Positions 55,334 through 63,896 of a stretch of 64,000 bases of DNA are shown in pieces (position 1 is the stretch's first letter; the number at the start of each line of letters is the position of its first letter). The translations under genes and the position numbers were made by a program. The notes beneath the pieces are model-generated. The model was given only the letters and a program-made list of their open reading frames with translations. It was not told where the DNA came from and searched no databases. The stretch is from Campylobacter suis (lineage in GTDB: Bacteria; Campylobacterota; Campylobacteria; Campylobacterales; Campylobacteraceae), in the NCBI RefSeq assembly GCF_905120475.1, contig NZ_CAJHOE010000001.1, positions 857,932-921,931 on the forward strand, read 5' to 3'.

Positions 55334-55884
55334 ATTATCTCCTTTATCAGATGATGGTATCTGTGTTTGTAAATTTCTTTTTTACTAATATTTTTAAAAC
55401 CTAAACTCTCATAAAACGCTAAAGTTTTGGGCTTTGTCTCATCTACAATGAGCGAGACTTTTTTATGATTTTTCTCTTTTGCAATTACAAATGCATGTGA
55501 TATAAGTTTACTAGCGATACCCTTGCCTCTAAATTTCTCATCTACAGCGATACTATCGATGTAAAACTCATCTGATTCGCACTCATTTGCAAGAACAAGA
55601 TTGCTATTTAAAGCTTTTGCATTTGCTAAAATTTCAGTATCAAGTATATCTAACTCCCCACCAAAATATACACACATAGCACCCACTACAGAGCCATTTT
55701 CTTTGTATACATAGACATTTTTATAACTTATGCGATTTACTTCACTTGTAAAAAATTTAGACAAAATTTCATTACAAAGTCCGTCATCACTGGTGCCAGC
55801 AAGATAAAAAGCCGCATCCTCCATAGCAAGTCTGAGTAGTTTAATGCAAGTTTTTGCATCAGTTTTTTGAGCTTGTAAAATCAT
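55330..55884 (-). CDS. GNAT-family N-acetyltransferase
   Basis: A 184-residue acetyltransferase of unknown substrate. The acetyl-CoA site is IDSIAVDEKFRGKGIASKLI (R/Q-x-x-G-x-G/A motif), followed by EKNHKKVSLIVDETKPKTLAFYESLGF. The start ATG is at 55884. A longer frame continues to 56274, but its extra residues are Cys/Phe-rich, lie antisense to yebC and have no ribosome site, so I exclude them. It overlaps copP by four bases, making a copper-linked operon; whether the enzyme relates to copper is unknown. Confidence 0.88.
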   Translation of the reverse strand: MILQAQKTDAKTCIKLLRLAMEDAAFYLAGTSDDGLCNEILSKFFTSEVNRISYKNVYVYKENGSVVGAMCVYFGGELDILDTEILANAKALNSNLVLANECESDEFYIDSIAVDEKFRGKGIASKLISHAFVIAKEKNHKKVSLIVDETKPKTLAFYESLGFKNISKKEIYKHRYHHLIKEII

Positions 55885-55958
55885 CTGGCAATTATAGAAC
55901 CAAAACATAAATTTTTTACAAACGCCCAAAAAACTGAAGAATTTAAGTAAGCCTTTTG

Positions 55959-55964
55959 TATAAT
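55959..55964 (+). promoter_or_regulatory. -10 box of yebC
   Basis: TATAAT 31 bases before the yebC ATG, preceded by TTTAAGTAAGCCTTTTG, which fits the extended Campylobacter sigma-70 pattern well. Confidence 0.68.
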
Positions 55965-55995
55965 AGCAAGAAAATTTTTCACGACAAGGATATAA

Positions 55996-56703
55996 ATGGG
56001 ACGAGCATTTGAGTATCGCAGAGCGGCTAAAGAAGCGCGCTGGGACAAGATGAGCAAGGTCTTTCCAAAGCTTGCAAAAGCCATCACAGTAGCAGCCAAA
56101 GAGGGTGGCACTGATCCTGATATGAACCCAAAACTTCGCGCCGCGATCGCTGCTGCAAAGGCGCAAAATATGCCAAAAGACAACATCGACTCGGCAATTA
56201 AACGAGCAAATGGCAAAGATAGTGCAGACATCAAGACTATATTTTACGATGGTAAGGCAGCTCATGGCGTGCAAATCATCGTAGAAACGGCTACTGACAA
56301 CCCAACTAGAACGGTCGCAAATGTAAAGGCTATCTTTAACAAAAATGGTGGCGAAGTGTTGCCAAGCGGCGCACTAAGCTTTATGTTTAGCAGAAAAAGT
56401 GTATTTGAAATTTCAAAGCCATCGCAGGAACTTGAAGAGCTAGAGCTAGAACTTATAGATTTTGGTCTTGAAGAGCTTGATGAGGGTGATGAAGGCGTAA
56501 CACTTTATGGGGATTATACAAGTTTTGGAACCCTAAGTGAAGGCATAGATAAGTTGGGTCTTGAGCTAAAAAAAGGCACGCTAGAATATGTCCCAACAAC
56601 TACCATAAGCTTAAGTGAAGAGCAGATGCAAGACATTGAACGCTTACTAGACAAACTAGAAGATGATGACGATGTGCAGGCTGTTTATACAAATATAGAA
56701 TAA
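55996..56703 (+). CDS. yebC: YebC/PmpR-family protein
   Basis: A 235-residue protein of the YebC family, starting [20 protein letters not shown]. Conserved blocks include [52 protein letters not shown] and the acidic C-terminal domain. Family members were described as transcription factors (PmpR) and more recently as helping ribosomes translate polyproline stretches. The start ATG has an AAGGATA site. The cyclophilin gene follows 16 bases after the stop, a pairing I recall from C. jejuni. Confidence 0.96.
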   Translation: MGRAFEYRRAAKEARWDKMSKVFPKLAKAITVAAKEGGTDPDMNPKLRAAIAAAKAQNMPKDNIDSAIKRANGKDSADIKTIFYDGKAAHGVQIIVETATDNPTRTVANVKAIFNKNGGEVLPSGALSFMFSRKSVFEISKPSQELEELELELIDFGLEELDEGDEGVTLYGDYTSFGTLSEGIDKLGLELKKGTLEYVPTTTISLSEEQMQDIERLLDKLEDDDDVQAVYTNIE

Positions 56704-56719
56704 ATTTAAAGGAAAGTGT

Positions 56720-57214
56720 ATGAGATTTGATGAGTTAAAAATTTATGAACCAAATATAGATGAGCTAAAAAAGGCAAAATTTGCTGTATTTCACACAAGT
56801 AAGGGCGATTTAAATCTAGAGCTTTTTGCAGATGAGGCGCCACAAACGGTGGCAAATTTTGTTGAGCTTATAAAAAATGGCTTTTATAATGGTCTAAATT
56901 TTCATAGAGTTATCCCAAATTTTGTTATACAAGGCGGCTGCCCACACGGTACTGGTACCGGAGGTCCAGGATGGAGAATTTTATGCGAGTGTGACGAACA
57001 AAATGTCCGCCATGAACGCGGAAGCCTGAGTATGGCACACGCTGGTAGAGACACTGGCGGATCGCAGTTTTTCGTCTGTCATAGCGCACAGCCACATCTT
57101 GATGGTGTGCATACAGTTTTTGGAAAGTGCGTGGATGAAGAGAGCTTAAAAGTTCTTGATGCTATCCGTGCAGGCGATGAGATCACTTCGGCGGAAGTTA
57201 AAGAAAATTTATAA
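56720..57214 (+). CDS. Cyclophilin-type peptidyl-prolyl isomerase
   Basis: A 164-residue cyclophilin. The core is visible: [60 protein letters not shown] and [13 protein letters not shown], containing the active-site Arg, Phe, Gln and His residues. There is no signal peptide, so this is the cytoplasmic (PpiB-like) type. It is expressed with yebC and followed by a symporter gene nine bases later. Confidence 0.95.
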   Translation: MRFDELKIYEPNIDELKKAKFAVFHTSKGDLNLELFADEAPQTVANFVELIKNGFYNGLNFHRVIPNFVIQGGCPHGTGTGGPGWRILCECDEQNVRHERGSLSMAHAGRDTGGSQFFVCHSAQPHLDGVHTVFGKCVDEESLKVLDAIRAGDEITSAEVKENL

Positions 57215-57223
57215 AGGTCTAAC

Positions 57224-58537
57224 ATGCAACAGACACAAGCCCAGAAAAATTTCTGGTTAAAACTGGCAACAAGCCTTGCGTTTTGGGTTGTTTTTGCGAT
57301 TATTGCTGGGATTATCGTTGGTATCGTTGCGCCAGAGCTTGGCATAGCAAGTAAGCCAGGTATCGACTACTTTATCAAGGCACTGAAAGTTCTTATAGGC
57401 CCTATTATCTTTTTAACCATAGTCTCTGGTATAGTTGGGCTTGAGAGCCTAAAAGATCTAGGCTCTATCGGGCTTAAGGCTTTTATATATTTTGAGATAG
57501 TAAGTACGATAGCGCTTGCAGTGGGAATTTTATTTGGTGAAATTTTGCGACCAGGTCACGGAATGCACTTAGACTACACCAAACTAGACCCAAGTAGCGT
57601 TGATAAATACACACATGTTGACCGTGATGTGGGTTCTATGTGGTCTATCTTAAAAAGTGCGGTGCCTAGCGACCCCATCACACCTTTTATAAACTCAAAT
57701 ACCTTGCAAGTTCTTTTTATGGCTCTTTGTGTGGCGATAGTCTTGTCGTTTTTGAAGCACGAGCATAAAAAAGCTTTCTTAAAACCACTTGAGTTTATCC
57801 AGCACTATGTATTAAAACTACTTAGCATATTGATGCTTTTTAGCCCAGTAGCTGCCTTTTCTGCGATGGCTTATCTGATAGGAAAATTTGGCATTAGCTC
57901 GCTACTTGGCATGCTAGAGCTTTTGGCTGTCATGGCTGCGGCTAGCTTATTTTTTATATTTGGTGTGCTTGGTGCTATATGCTACTTTGCAAAGGTCAAT
58001 GTCTTTAAATTTATGCGCTTTATATCAAAAGAGGTACTTGTAGTTTTTGCGACAAGTTCCTCAGAAACTGCACTCGCTCCACTTATGCAAAAACTTGAAA
58101 GAGCTGGCATAAACCGCGGTGCCGTAGGACTTATAATACCAACTGGCTACTCATTTAACCTTGACTGCACAAATATCTATCTAAGCCTTAGTGTAATATT
58201 TCTTGCGCAAGCATTTGATATACCGCTAAGCTTTGAGCATCTTATTAGTATACTAATAGTACTAATGATAACAAGCAAGGGCGCTGTTGGAGTTACAGGC
58301 TCTGGCTTTATAGTTCTTGCTGGTACACTTGCCGCGCTACCTTCAACAGGCATTCCAGTTGTTACAGTAGCTGTGCTTCTTGGTGTAGATAAATTTATGT
58401 CAGAGATGCGTGCCGTAGGCAATCTATGCGGAAATGCTGTTGGTTGTATGATAATTTCTATCTGGGATAAAAAGGTCGATCTAACACAATTTAGATATGC
58501 GCTTGATCACCCTGATGAATTTGAATTTAAAGGATAA
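57224..58537 (+). CDS. Dicarboxylate/amino-acid:cation symporter (DAACS family)
   Basis: A 437-residue transporter of the GltP/DctA/GltPh family. It has eight membrane helices plus the two re-entrant hairpins; the Ser-rich tip of the first is VVFATSSSETALAPLMQKLE and the second contains TSKGAVGVTGSGFIVLAGTL. The cation/substrate signature is seen as PTGYSFNLDCTNIYLSLSVI, close to the NMDGT-type motif, with Asp-Cys-Thr in the usual Asp-Gly-Thr place. Likely substrates are glutamate, aspartate or C4-dicarboxylates, which Campylobacter uses as carbon sources. AAAGGT precedes the ATG. It ends at a terminator shared with gmhA. Confidence 0.92.
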   Translation: MQQTQAQKNFWLKLATSLAFWVVFAIIAGIIVGIVAPELGIASKPGIDYFIKALKVLIGPIIFLTIVSGIVGLESLKDLGSIGLKAFIYFEIVSTIALAVGILFGEILRPGHGMHLDYTKLDPSSVDKYTHVDRDVGSMWSILKSAVPSDPITPFINSNTLQVLFMALCVAIVLSFLKHEHKKAFLKPLEFIQHYVLKLLSILMLFSPVAAFSAMAYLIGKFGISSLLGMLELLAVMAAASLFFIFGVLGAICYFAKVNVFKFMRFISKEVLVVFATSSSETALAPLMQKLERAGINRGAVGLIIPTGYSFNLDCTNIYLSLSVIFLAQAFDIPLSFEHLISILIVLMITSKGAVGVTGSGFIVLAGTLAALPSTGIPVVTVAVLLGVDKFMSEMRAVGNLCGNAVGCMIISIWDKKVDLTQFRYALDHPDEFEFKG

Positions 58538-58539
58538 AA

Positions 58540-58558
58540 GAGCGCCCAAGTGGCGCTC
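58540..58558. terminator. Bidirectional terminator, symporter/gmhA
   Basis: GAGCGCC and GGCGCTC around a five-base loop lie two bases after the symporter stop and six before the gmhA stop on the other strand. The stem is G/C-rich and strong; the flanking T run is weak. Confidence 0.62.
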
Positions 58559-58564
58559 ATAAGC

Positions 58565-59131
58565 CTAGAATGCGTTATCTACTGCTTGACAAAGAGTGTG
58601 GATAACTAAGATATGCATCTCTTGAATGCGTGGGGTATCAGAGCTTGGCATCACTAAATTTAGCTCGCAAATTTCATTCATATTGCCACCATCTCTTCCT
58701 GAAAGCCCCAAAGTTCTTACACCAAATTCTTTTGCGACATTTAGTGAGTTTATAACATTTTTACTATTTCCGCTAGTTGAAATTCCTATCAGCAGGTCGC
58801 CTTTTTTTGCAAGTGCACGAAACTGACGCTCAAAAACCATATCATAGCCATAGTCATTTCCAATCGCCGTAAGTGCTGAAGTATCGGTCGTAAGTGCTAT
58901 CGCAGGAAGTGCTAGGCGTTCGGTTTTATATCGCCCAGTAAGCTCTGCTGCAAAATGCTGCGCATCAGCCGCACTACCACCATTACCACATATTAAAATT
59001 TTACCGCCATTTTTTAGCGTATCTACCACAATTTCACAAGCTTTTTTTATATCATTTTCAAGCAAAGACATTTTATTTGCGGTATTTATATGGGCTAAAA
59101 TTTCTGCTTTTATCATCTCATTTATTTGCAT
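58565..59131 (-). CDS. gmhA: Sedoheptulose-7-phosphate isomerase
   Basis: This enzyme carries out the first step of ADP-heptose synthesis for the LPS/LOS inner core, making heptose-7-phosphate. The 188-residue SIS-domain protein contains [20 protein letters not shown] and [14 protein letters not shown], the phosphosugar-binding Ser/Thr loops, and the active-site His in [13 protein letters not shown]. It overlaps hldE by 14 bases and is the last gene of gmhB-hldD-hldE-gmhA. Confidence 0.97.
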   Translation of the reverse strand: MQINEMIKAEILAHINTANKMSLLENDIKKACEIVVDTLKNGGKILICGNGGSAADAQHFAAELTGRYKTERLALPAIALTTDTSALTAIGNDYGYDMVFERQFRALAKKGDLLIGISTSGNSKNVINSLNVAKEFGVRTLGLSGRDGGNMNEICELNLVMPSSDTPRIQEMHILVIHTLCQAVDNAF

Positions 59132-60524
59132 CTATTATCCTTTTTATAATGCTAGTCGTACTCTTGCCATCTACAAACTCTACAAGACGCACATCTTTTA
59201 CTATTTGGCTACCAACCACCTCTTTACCAGCATAGTCAGCACCCTTTACAAGCACATCTGGCTTTAATTTTGTTATTAAATTTAGTGGAGTATCCTCATC
59301 AAATATCACAACATAATCAACAAAACCAAGCGAACCAAGCACGCTAGCTCTGTCATCTTGCGAATTTACGGGACGACTTTCTCCTTTTAGTCTTTTTACC
59401 GAAGTGTCAGAATTTAGACCAACTACCAGTATATCCCCAAAACTGCGAGCTTTTGCTAGGTACTTGGTATGCCCTGCATGAAGTACATCAAAACAGCCAT
59501 TTGTAAAGACTATCTTTTTGTTCTCCTTGTGGGCAAAAATTTCAACCAACTCATCTGCGCTTTTTATCTTTTTTTCATAATGAATACTTTCGCGATCTTG
59601 CAAAAGCTCATTTATCTCGGCAAAATTTGCCGTAGCACTGCCTATCTTACCGACAACAACCGCGGCTGCAAGATTTGCCATTTTTATCGCCTCTTTAATG
59701 TTTGCACCACTTGCAAGCATATATCCAAGCGTGGCTAGCACCGTATCTCCAGCGCCCGTAACATCAAAAACTTCCTTGGCTTCAGCTGGAAAAATTTCTA
59801 ACTCATCATCAAAAAGCGCTATACCAGCTTCTGAGATCGTGATGATAGAGTACTTTAGCTCAGCCGTTTCTTTTAGATTTTTTATGGCAATAAGAAGCTT
59901 TTCGTCGCTATCTATTTTTAATCCAGTAGCCTCGCTTGCCTCTTTTTTATTTGGCGTAAGAAGCGTTGCGCCTTTGTATTTTTTATAATCACTACCCTTT
60001 GGATCAACTAAAACTGGGATTTGCATCTGTTTGCATTTTTTGATTATCTCTTGACAAACATCGCTAATAAGCACGCCCTTACCATAATCACTTAGCAAAA
60101 CAGCGTTAAAACGATCTAAATTCTCACATATATCTTTTATAAAATTTTTACTATCTTTTATAGGCTCGGCACTTTCGCTATCTATGCGCACAACTTGTTG
60201 ATGGGTCGCTATCACTCGGCTTTTTATCGAGCTTTTGCGGCTATCTTCAAATTTTAGTAAGTTAGTTTTTGCACCGATGTCATTTAGCATATTTTTTATA
60301 TTATTACCTACGCTATCATCTCCGACAACACTTGCCACACTTACTTTTGCACCAAGCGAGAGCAAATTTGCCACGACATTTCCAGCCCCGCCAAGCCTAT
60401 AAGTTTCGCTATTTATCTTTACGACTTGAACTGGTGCTTCGGGTGAAATTCTATCACAACTTCCCCAAATGTAGTGATCTAGCATAAGATCACCAACAAC
60501 TAAAATTTTAACATCGCTAGCCAT
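59118..60524 (-). CDS. hldE: Bifunctional heptose kinase/adenylyltransferase HldE
   Basis: A 468-residue two-domain enzyme. Residues 1-310 form a PfkB-type kinase that phosphorylates heptose-7-phosphate at C1 ([38 protein letters not shown], and the anion hole and base in [14 protein letters not shown]). Residues about 335-468 form a cytidylyltransferase-fold adenylyltransferase ([20 protein letters not shown] with Hx[18 protein letters not shown]). Both domains look intact. It overlaps hldD by eight bases. Confidence 0.98.
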   Translation of the reverse strand: MASDVKILVVGDLMLDHYIWGSCDRISPEAPVQVVKINSETYRLGGAGNVVANLLSLGAKVSVASVVGDDSVGNNIKNMLNDIGAKTNLLKFEDSRKSSIKSRVIATHQQVVRIDSESAEPIKDSKNFIKDICENLDRFNAVLLSDYGKGVLISDVCQEIIKKCKQMQIPVLVDPKGSDYKKYKGATLLTPNKKEASEATGLKIDSDEKLLIAIKNLKETAELKYSIITISEAGIALFDDELEIFPAEAKEVFDVTGAGDTVLATLGYMLASGANIKEAIKMANLAAAVVVGKIGSATANFAEINELLQDRESIHYEKKIKSADELVEIFAHKENKKIVFTNGCFDVLHAGHTKYLAKARSFGDILVVGLNSDTSVKRLKGESRPVNSQDDRASVLGSLGFVDYVVIFDEDTPLNLITKLKPDVLVKGADYAGKEVVGSQIVKDVRLVEFVDGKSTTSIIKRIIDANK

Positions 60525-61506
60525 TTAGCTCTTCCTTAAATATACGCTTTATCTCGCCTATATAATCAGCCACACCATCCTCAAGACTCCATTTACTCTC
60601 AAAGCCAAGCCCCGCCTTTGTCACCGACATGTCAGCCTCTGTGTGAAACTGATATGACCCAACAAATGGGTTTGGAATGTATTCGTTGCCTAAATTTGTG
60701 CCGAGTTCTTTTTGTAATATATCAGCTATATCCTGAAAGCTTCTTGCCGTTCCTGTAGCTGCGTTGTAAACACCACTTTTAGCACTAACGGCTTTTAGAT
60801 TTGCGTCTATTATGTCTTTGATGTAAACAAAATCTCGTTTTATATTGTCGCTACCCTCAAAAAGGCGTGGTGTTTTACCAGCTAAAATTTGCAAACCAAA
60901 CTGAAGCACCATCGAAGCCGTTTTGTTTTTAAAAAACTCACCCTTTCCATAAACATTAAAATACCTTAGTCCAACCACATGAACACCCTGCTGTGCATAC
61001 TTGCGACCGATATTATCCATAGCAAGCTTTGAAAATCCATAAGCATTGTTTGGGGCTTCGCATTCGCCGACTTTTTGCGGACTTTTTGCATTTCCGTAAG
61101 TCGCACCAGAGCTAGCATAAACCATCTTTATATCATACTTTTGGCAAATTTCAAGCAGATCCACAAAGGCATTTACATTTGTTTTTATAAGCTCGTCTTG
61201 CTCTTTTACCGTTGTATCTGAGATCGCTGCTTCATGAAAAATTATCTCTGGCTTAAAGCATTCTATCTTTTCAAGCGTTTTTTTGCTATTTATATCTCCA
61301 GCAAAAACCTCACCTTTAAAGCCAAGCAAATTTTTAAAATGACCAAATGATTTTAAATTTCCATTACTAAAAACATCATCATTCCTAAATTTATCAACCA
61401 CAAGCACGCTTGCTTCTGGGTAATGCTCATCAAAATGGTGAGCCAGTGCCGAACCTATAAAGCCAGCACCACCAGTTATCACTATGCGTTTTTTATTAAA
61501 ATTCAT
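60517..61506 (-). CDS. hldD: ADP-L-glycero-D-manno-heptose 6-epimerase
   Basis: This enzyme is the last step of ADP-heptose synthesis. The 329-residue short-chain dehydrogenase/epimerase has the NADP loop VITGGAGFIGSALAHHF at the N-terminus, YASSGATYG, and the YGFSKLAMDN Tyr-x3-Lys catalytic pair. Other core blocks are LRYFNVYGKGE and NIKRDFVYIKDIIDANL. Its ATG overlaps the gmhB stop (ATGA), so translation is coupled. Confidence 0.96.
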   Translation of the reverse strand: MNFNKKRIVITGGAGFIGSALAHHFDEHYPEASVLVVDKFRNDDVFSNGNLKSFGHFKNLLGFKGEVFAGDINSKKTLEKIECFKPEIIFHEAAISDTTVKEQDELIKTNVNAFVDLLEICQKYDIKMVYASSGATYGNAKSPQKVGECEAPNNAYGFSKLAMDNIGRKYAQQGVHVVGLRYFNVYGKGEFFKNKTASMVLQFGLQILAGKTPRLFEGSDNIKRDFVYIKDIIDANLKAVSAKSGVYNAATGTARSFQDIADILQKELGTNLGNEYIPNPFVGSYQFHTEADMSVTKAGLGFESKWSLEDGVADYIGEIKRIFKEELNG

Positions 61507-62009
61507 ATCAAACCTTTACTTTTTATCTTTTCATAAACATCTTTCACGCTTGTGAAATTTATGCCATCAAGCAAGTAGCTTTGCCCCACGCAAGCGTTTT
61601 GTGCAGCCTTGATGTCACTTTGTTTGTCGCCTATCATTATACTATCTTTTAGATTAATATTTAGCTCAGCAGCCGCGTCAGTTATCATCTTTGGTTTTGG
61701 TTTGCGACACTCGCACTCCTCTTCTGGAGCATGCGGACAAAAGTAGACTTTTGAAATTTCTATCCCCTCTTTTTCAAAGGCTTTTAGCATGTGTTTTGTA
61801 AGATTATAAAAGTCTTCAAGAGTATAGTATCCACGCCCGATACCAGACTGATTTGTCACGACCACCAACATATAGCCAAGCGCGCTAAATTCACGCAAAA
61901 CTTCAAAAACTCCGTCTATAAATTTAAAGTCTTCAACTTTATAAACATAGCCATGATCTTCATTTATAACGCCATCTCTATCTAAAAAAAGTGCTTTGTT
62001 TTGTTTCAT
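61503..62009 (-). CDS. gmhB: D-glycero-D-manno-heptose-1,7-bisphosphate 7-phosphatase
   Basis: A 168-residue HAD phosphatase of the histidinol-phosphatase type. It has the nucleophile motif ALFLDRDGVINEDHGYV, the VVTNQSGIGRGY motif II, a zinc loop CPHAPEEECECRKPKP and motif III/IV around MIGDKQSDIKAA. The ATG at 62009 is preferred; another in frame at 62024 adds only five residues and overlaps the -10 box. The TATAAT at 62016-62021 lies just six bases before the ATG, so the mRNA is probably leaderless. It is the first gene of the heptose operon and diverges from the cytochrome c gene. Confidence 0.95.
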   Translation of the reverse strand: MKQNKALFLDRDGVINEDHGYVYKVEDFKFIDGVFEVLREFSALGYMLVVVTNQSGIGRGYYTLEDFYNLTKHMLKAFEKEGIEISKVYFCPHAPEEECECRKPKPKMITDAAAELNINLKDSIMIGDKQSDIKAAQNACVGQSYLLDGINFTSVKDVYEKIKSKGLI

Positions 62010-62015
62010 GATGAT

Positions 62016-62021
62016 ATTATA
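62016..62021 (-). promoter_or_regulatory. -10 box placing gmhB transcript start at its ATG
   Basis: TATAAT followed by ATCATC and then the gmhB start codon. With a normal 6-7 base distance to the transcription start, the message would begin at or next to the ATG; no ribosome site is visible. Confidence 0.5.
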
Positions 62022-62071
62022 CATAAAAAAATTTATTTACCAATAAAAGAAAAACTTTCATTTACCTTTTT

Positions 62072-62082
62072 TATAATATAAT
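62072..62082 (+). promoter_or_regulatory. Two overlapping -10 boxes of cytochrome c553 gene
   Basis: TATAATATAAT gives two TATAAT hexamers sharing one T, 31-41 bases before the ATG, with AAAGGA following as ribosome site. Confidence 0.6.
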
Positions 62083-62112
62083 AGTCCTTGAATTTTTCAC
62101 AAAGGATGTAAA

Positions 62113-62415
62113 ATGAAAAAGTTATTTATCGTTTCTGGTGTTGCAGCTATGCTTGCAACTGGTGTTTTTGCTGCTGATGGTGCGACTATTTATAAAAAAT
62201 GCGTTGCCTGTCATGGTGCAAAAGCTGAGAAAGTTTTTAACAACAAAGTTCCAGCTCTTACTTCACTTTCAAAAGATGACATCGTAGCTGGCATAAAAAG
62301 CTACAAAACTGGCGCAAACAAATACGGTATGGGTGCTATGATGAAGCCTATCGCTACACCACTTAGCGACGCAGATATCGAAGCTGTAGCTGACTTTATC
62401 CAATCACAAAAATAA
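62113..62415 (+). CDS. Cytochrome c553
   Basis: A 100-residue periplasmic class I cytochrome c. A signal peptide (MKKLFIVSGVAAMLATGVFA) is followed by a mature protein with haem site CVACH near residue 32 and the axial Met in KYGMGAMMKPIA. It carries electrons between the bc1 complex and oxidases or peroxidase. It lies beside the heptose genes as its C. jejuni counterpart does. A well-formed terminator follows. Confidence 0.95.
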   Translation: MKKLFIVSGVAAMLATGVFAADGATIYKKCVACHGAKAEKVFNNKVPALTSLSKDDIVAGIKSYKTGANKYGMGAMMKPIATPLSDADIEAVADFIQSQK

Positions 62416-62423
62416 TTCTAAAT

Positions 62424-62453
62424 CTCCGAGCGTAAATGCTCGGAGTCTCTTTT
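62424..62453 (+). terminator. Terminator after cytochrome c553
   Basis: CTCCGAGC and GCTCGGAG pair around a six-base loop, followed by TCTCTTTT. It lies eight bases after the stop codon. Confidence 0.8.
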
Positions 62454-62495
62454 AAAAATTTTATCCAAATTTATCTCACATTTGATTTTTATCAT

Positions 62496-62501
62496 TATAA
62501 T
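62496..62501 (+). promoter_or_regulatory. -10 box of RclA-like gene
   Basis: TATAAT 31 bases before the ATG at 62533, preceded by TTTGATTTTTATCAT. Confidence 0.55.
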
Positions 62502-62532
62502 TTAGCAATATTTTTATCTACAAAGGCTTAAA

Positions 62533-63858
62533 ATGAAATATGACCTGATTATTATTGGATTTGGCAAGGCTGGAAAAACTCTGGCAGCAAAAGCAGTAGA
62601 GCTTGGCAAAAAAGTCGCGTTAATCGAGAAAAATCCACAAATGTATGGCGGAACTTGCATAAATATAGGCTGCATACCTAGCAAAAAGCTGATAATGCTT
62701 TCAAAAGAGGCAAAATTTCATACAGACAAAAAAGCATATTTTAAAGAGGCAATGAGCAAAAAAGATACGCTTATAGCAACCCTAAGAGCCAAAAATTATG
62801 CGATGTTAAATGATAAAGAAAACATAGATATCATTGATGGAGAGGCGAGTTTTTTAGATAGCAAAACGATAAAAGTTGTTAAAAGCAACAAAGAAACCCT
62901 AACTTTAACTGCTGATAAAATCATAATAAACACTGGCTCAATAGATAAAAAGCCTGAAATTTTAGCAAACTCAGACAAAATTTATACAAGCAAAGAGCTT
63001 TTGTCGCTGTCTGAGCTACCAAAACATTTAGTGGTAGTAGGAAGTGGCTTTATAGGCTTGGAATTTGCCTCTATGTATGCAAATTTTGGCTCTAAGGTTA
63101 GCATTTTGGTTCGAAAAGATGAGTTTTTACCAGATGAAGACGACGATATAAGGGATAGCATAAAACAAGCTTTAAATGCACAAGGGATAGAAATTTTACT
63201 ATCAACCATCCCAAAAAGTGTGCAAGATGATACCATGATATGCTCTTGCAAAAATGAAGAGATAACAATAAAAGCCGATGCCTTTTTGTTTGCTACTGGA
63301 AGAGTGCCAAATACTAAGGAGCTAAATTTAAAAGCTGCTAGCGTTAGCACAAATGAGCGCGAAGAGATAGTCGTAAATGAGTTTTTACAAACAACAAATG
63401 CCGATATTTACGCTGTTGGGGACGCCAAGGGTGGCGAACTTTTTACCTATATATCGCTTGATGATTTTAGGATAGTCTTTTCTCATCTTTTTGGCAATAA
63501 GTCTCGTTCGACAAAAAACCGAACCATACACGCAAATGTACTTTTTACCGATACTCCGCTAGCAAAAGTTGGCGTCAGTGAAAAGATGACCAAAAACGCT
63601 AAAGTACTAAAAATACCACTATCATCAGTACCAAATGCTAAAATTTTAGGCAAAGAAACTGGCTTTTTAAAGGCTATTATAGATCAAGAGAGTAGAGAAA
63701 TTTTAGGTGCGGCATTTCACTGCGAAAATGCTCACGAGCTAATTAACGAGATGGCTATTGTTATGCAACTTAAAGCAAAAGCCGATGTGTTTAAGAATCA
63801 AATTTTTACTCACCCAAGCACAAGCGAGGCACTAAACGACCTTTTTGCTGGAGCATAA
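62533..63858 (+). CDS. rclA: RclA-like flavoprotein disulfide reductase
   Basis: A 441-residue class I pyridine nucleotide-disulfide oxidoreductase. The FAD loop IIIGFGKAGKTLAAKAVELG is at the N-terminus, the redox-active pair is GGTCINIGCIPSKKL, and the NAD(P)H loop is VVVGSGFIGLEFASMYANFG. The FAD-contact FTYISLDDFRIV and the C-terminal IFTHPSTSEALNDLF closely match E. coli RclA, known as a copper-dependent, hypochlorite-responsive enzyme that reduces hypothiocyanous acid. I infer protection against HOSCN and similar oxidants at mucosal surfaces. Mercuric reductase is unlikely because the N-terminal metal domain and C-terminal Cys pair are absent. The gene is monocistronic. Confidence 0.85.
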   Translation: MKYDLIIIGFGKAGKTLAAKAVELGKKVALIEKNPQMYGGTCINIGCIPSKKLIMLSKEAKFHTDKKAYFKEAMSKKDTLIATLRAKNYAMLNDKENIDIIDGEASFLDSKTIKVVKSNKETLTLTADKIIINTGSIDKKPEILANSDKIYTSKELLSLSELPKHLVVVGSGFIGLEFASMYANFGSKVSILVRKDEFLPDEDDDIRDSIKQALNAQGIEILLSTIPKSVQDDTMICSCKNEEITIKADAFLFATGRVPNTKELNLKAASVSTNEREEIVVNEFLQTTNADIYAVGDAKGGELFTYISLDDFRIVFSHLFGNKSRSTKNRTIHANVLFTDTPLAKVGVSEKMTKNAKVLKIPLSSVPNAKILGKETGFLKAIIDQESREILGAAFHCENAHELINEMAIVMQLKAKADVFKNQIFTHPSTSEALNDLFAGA

Positions 63859-63876
63859 AACAAACCTCTACTTAGC

Positions 63877-63896
63877 TGAGGGGGGAGACCCCCTCA
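63877..63896. terminator. G/C-rich hairpin between convergent genes
   Basis: TGAGGGGG, a GAGA loop and CCCCCTCA form eight base pairs between rclA and the minus-strand lysine-rich gene, overlapping the latter's stop codon. There is no T run on either side. Confidence 0.5.

Noticed and set aside
55885..56274. 130-residue N-terminal extension of the GNAT protein
   Set aside because: It lies antisense to yebC, is Cys/Phe-rich, lacks a ribosome site, and the GNAT domain is complete from the ATG at 55884.
63880..63893. Phase-variable homopolymer tract
   Set aside because: The run is only six Gs and lies in an intergenic hairpin. No G/C tract of eight or more was seen in any coding sequence of the window.
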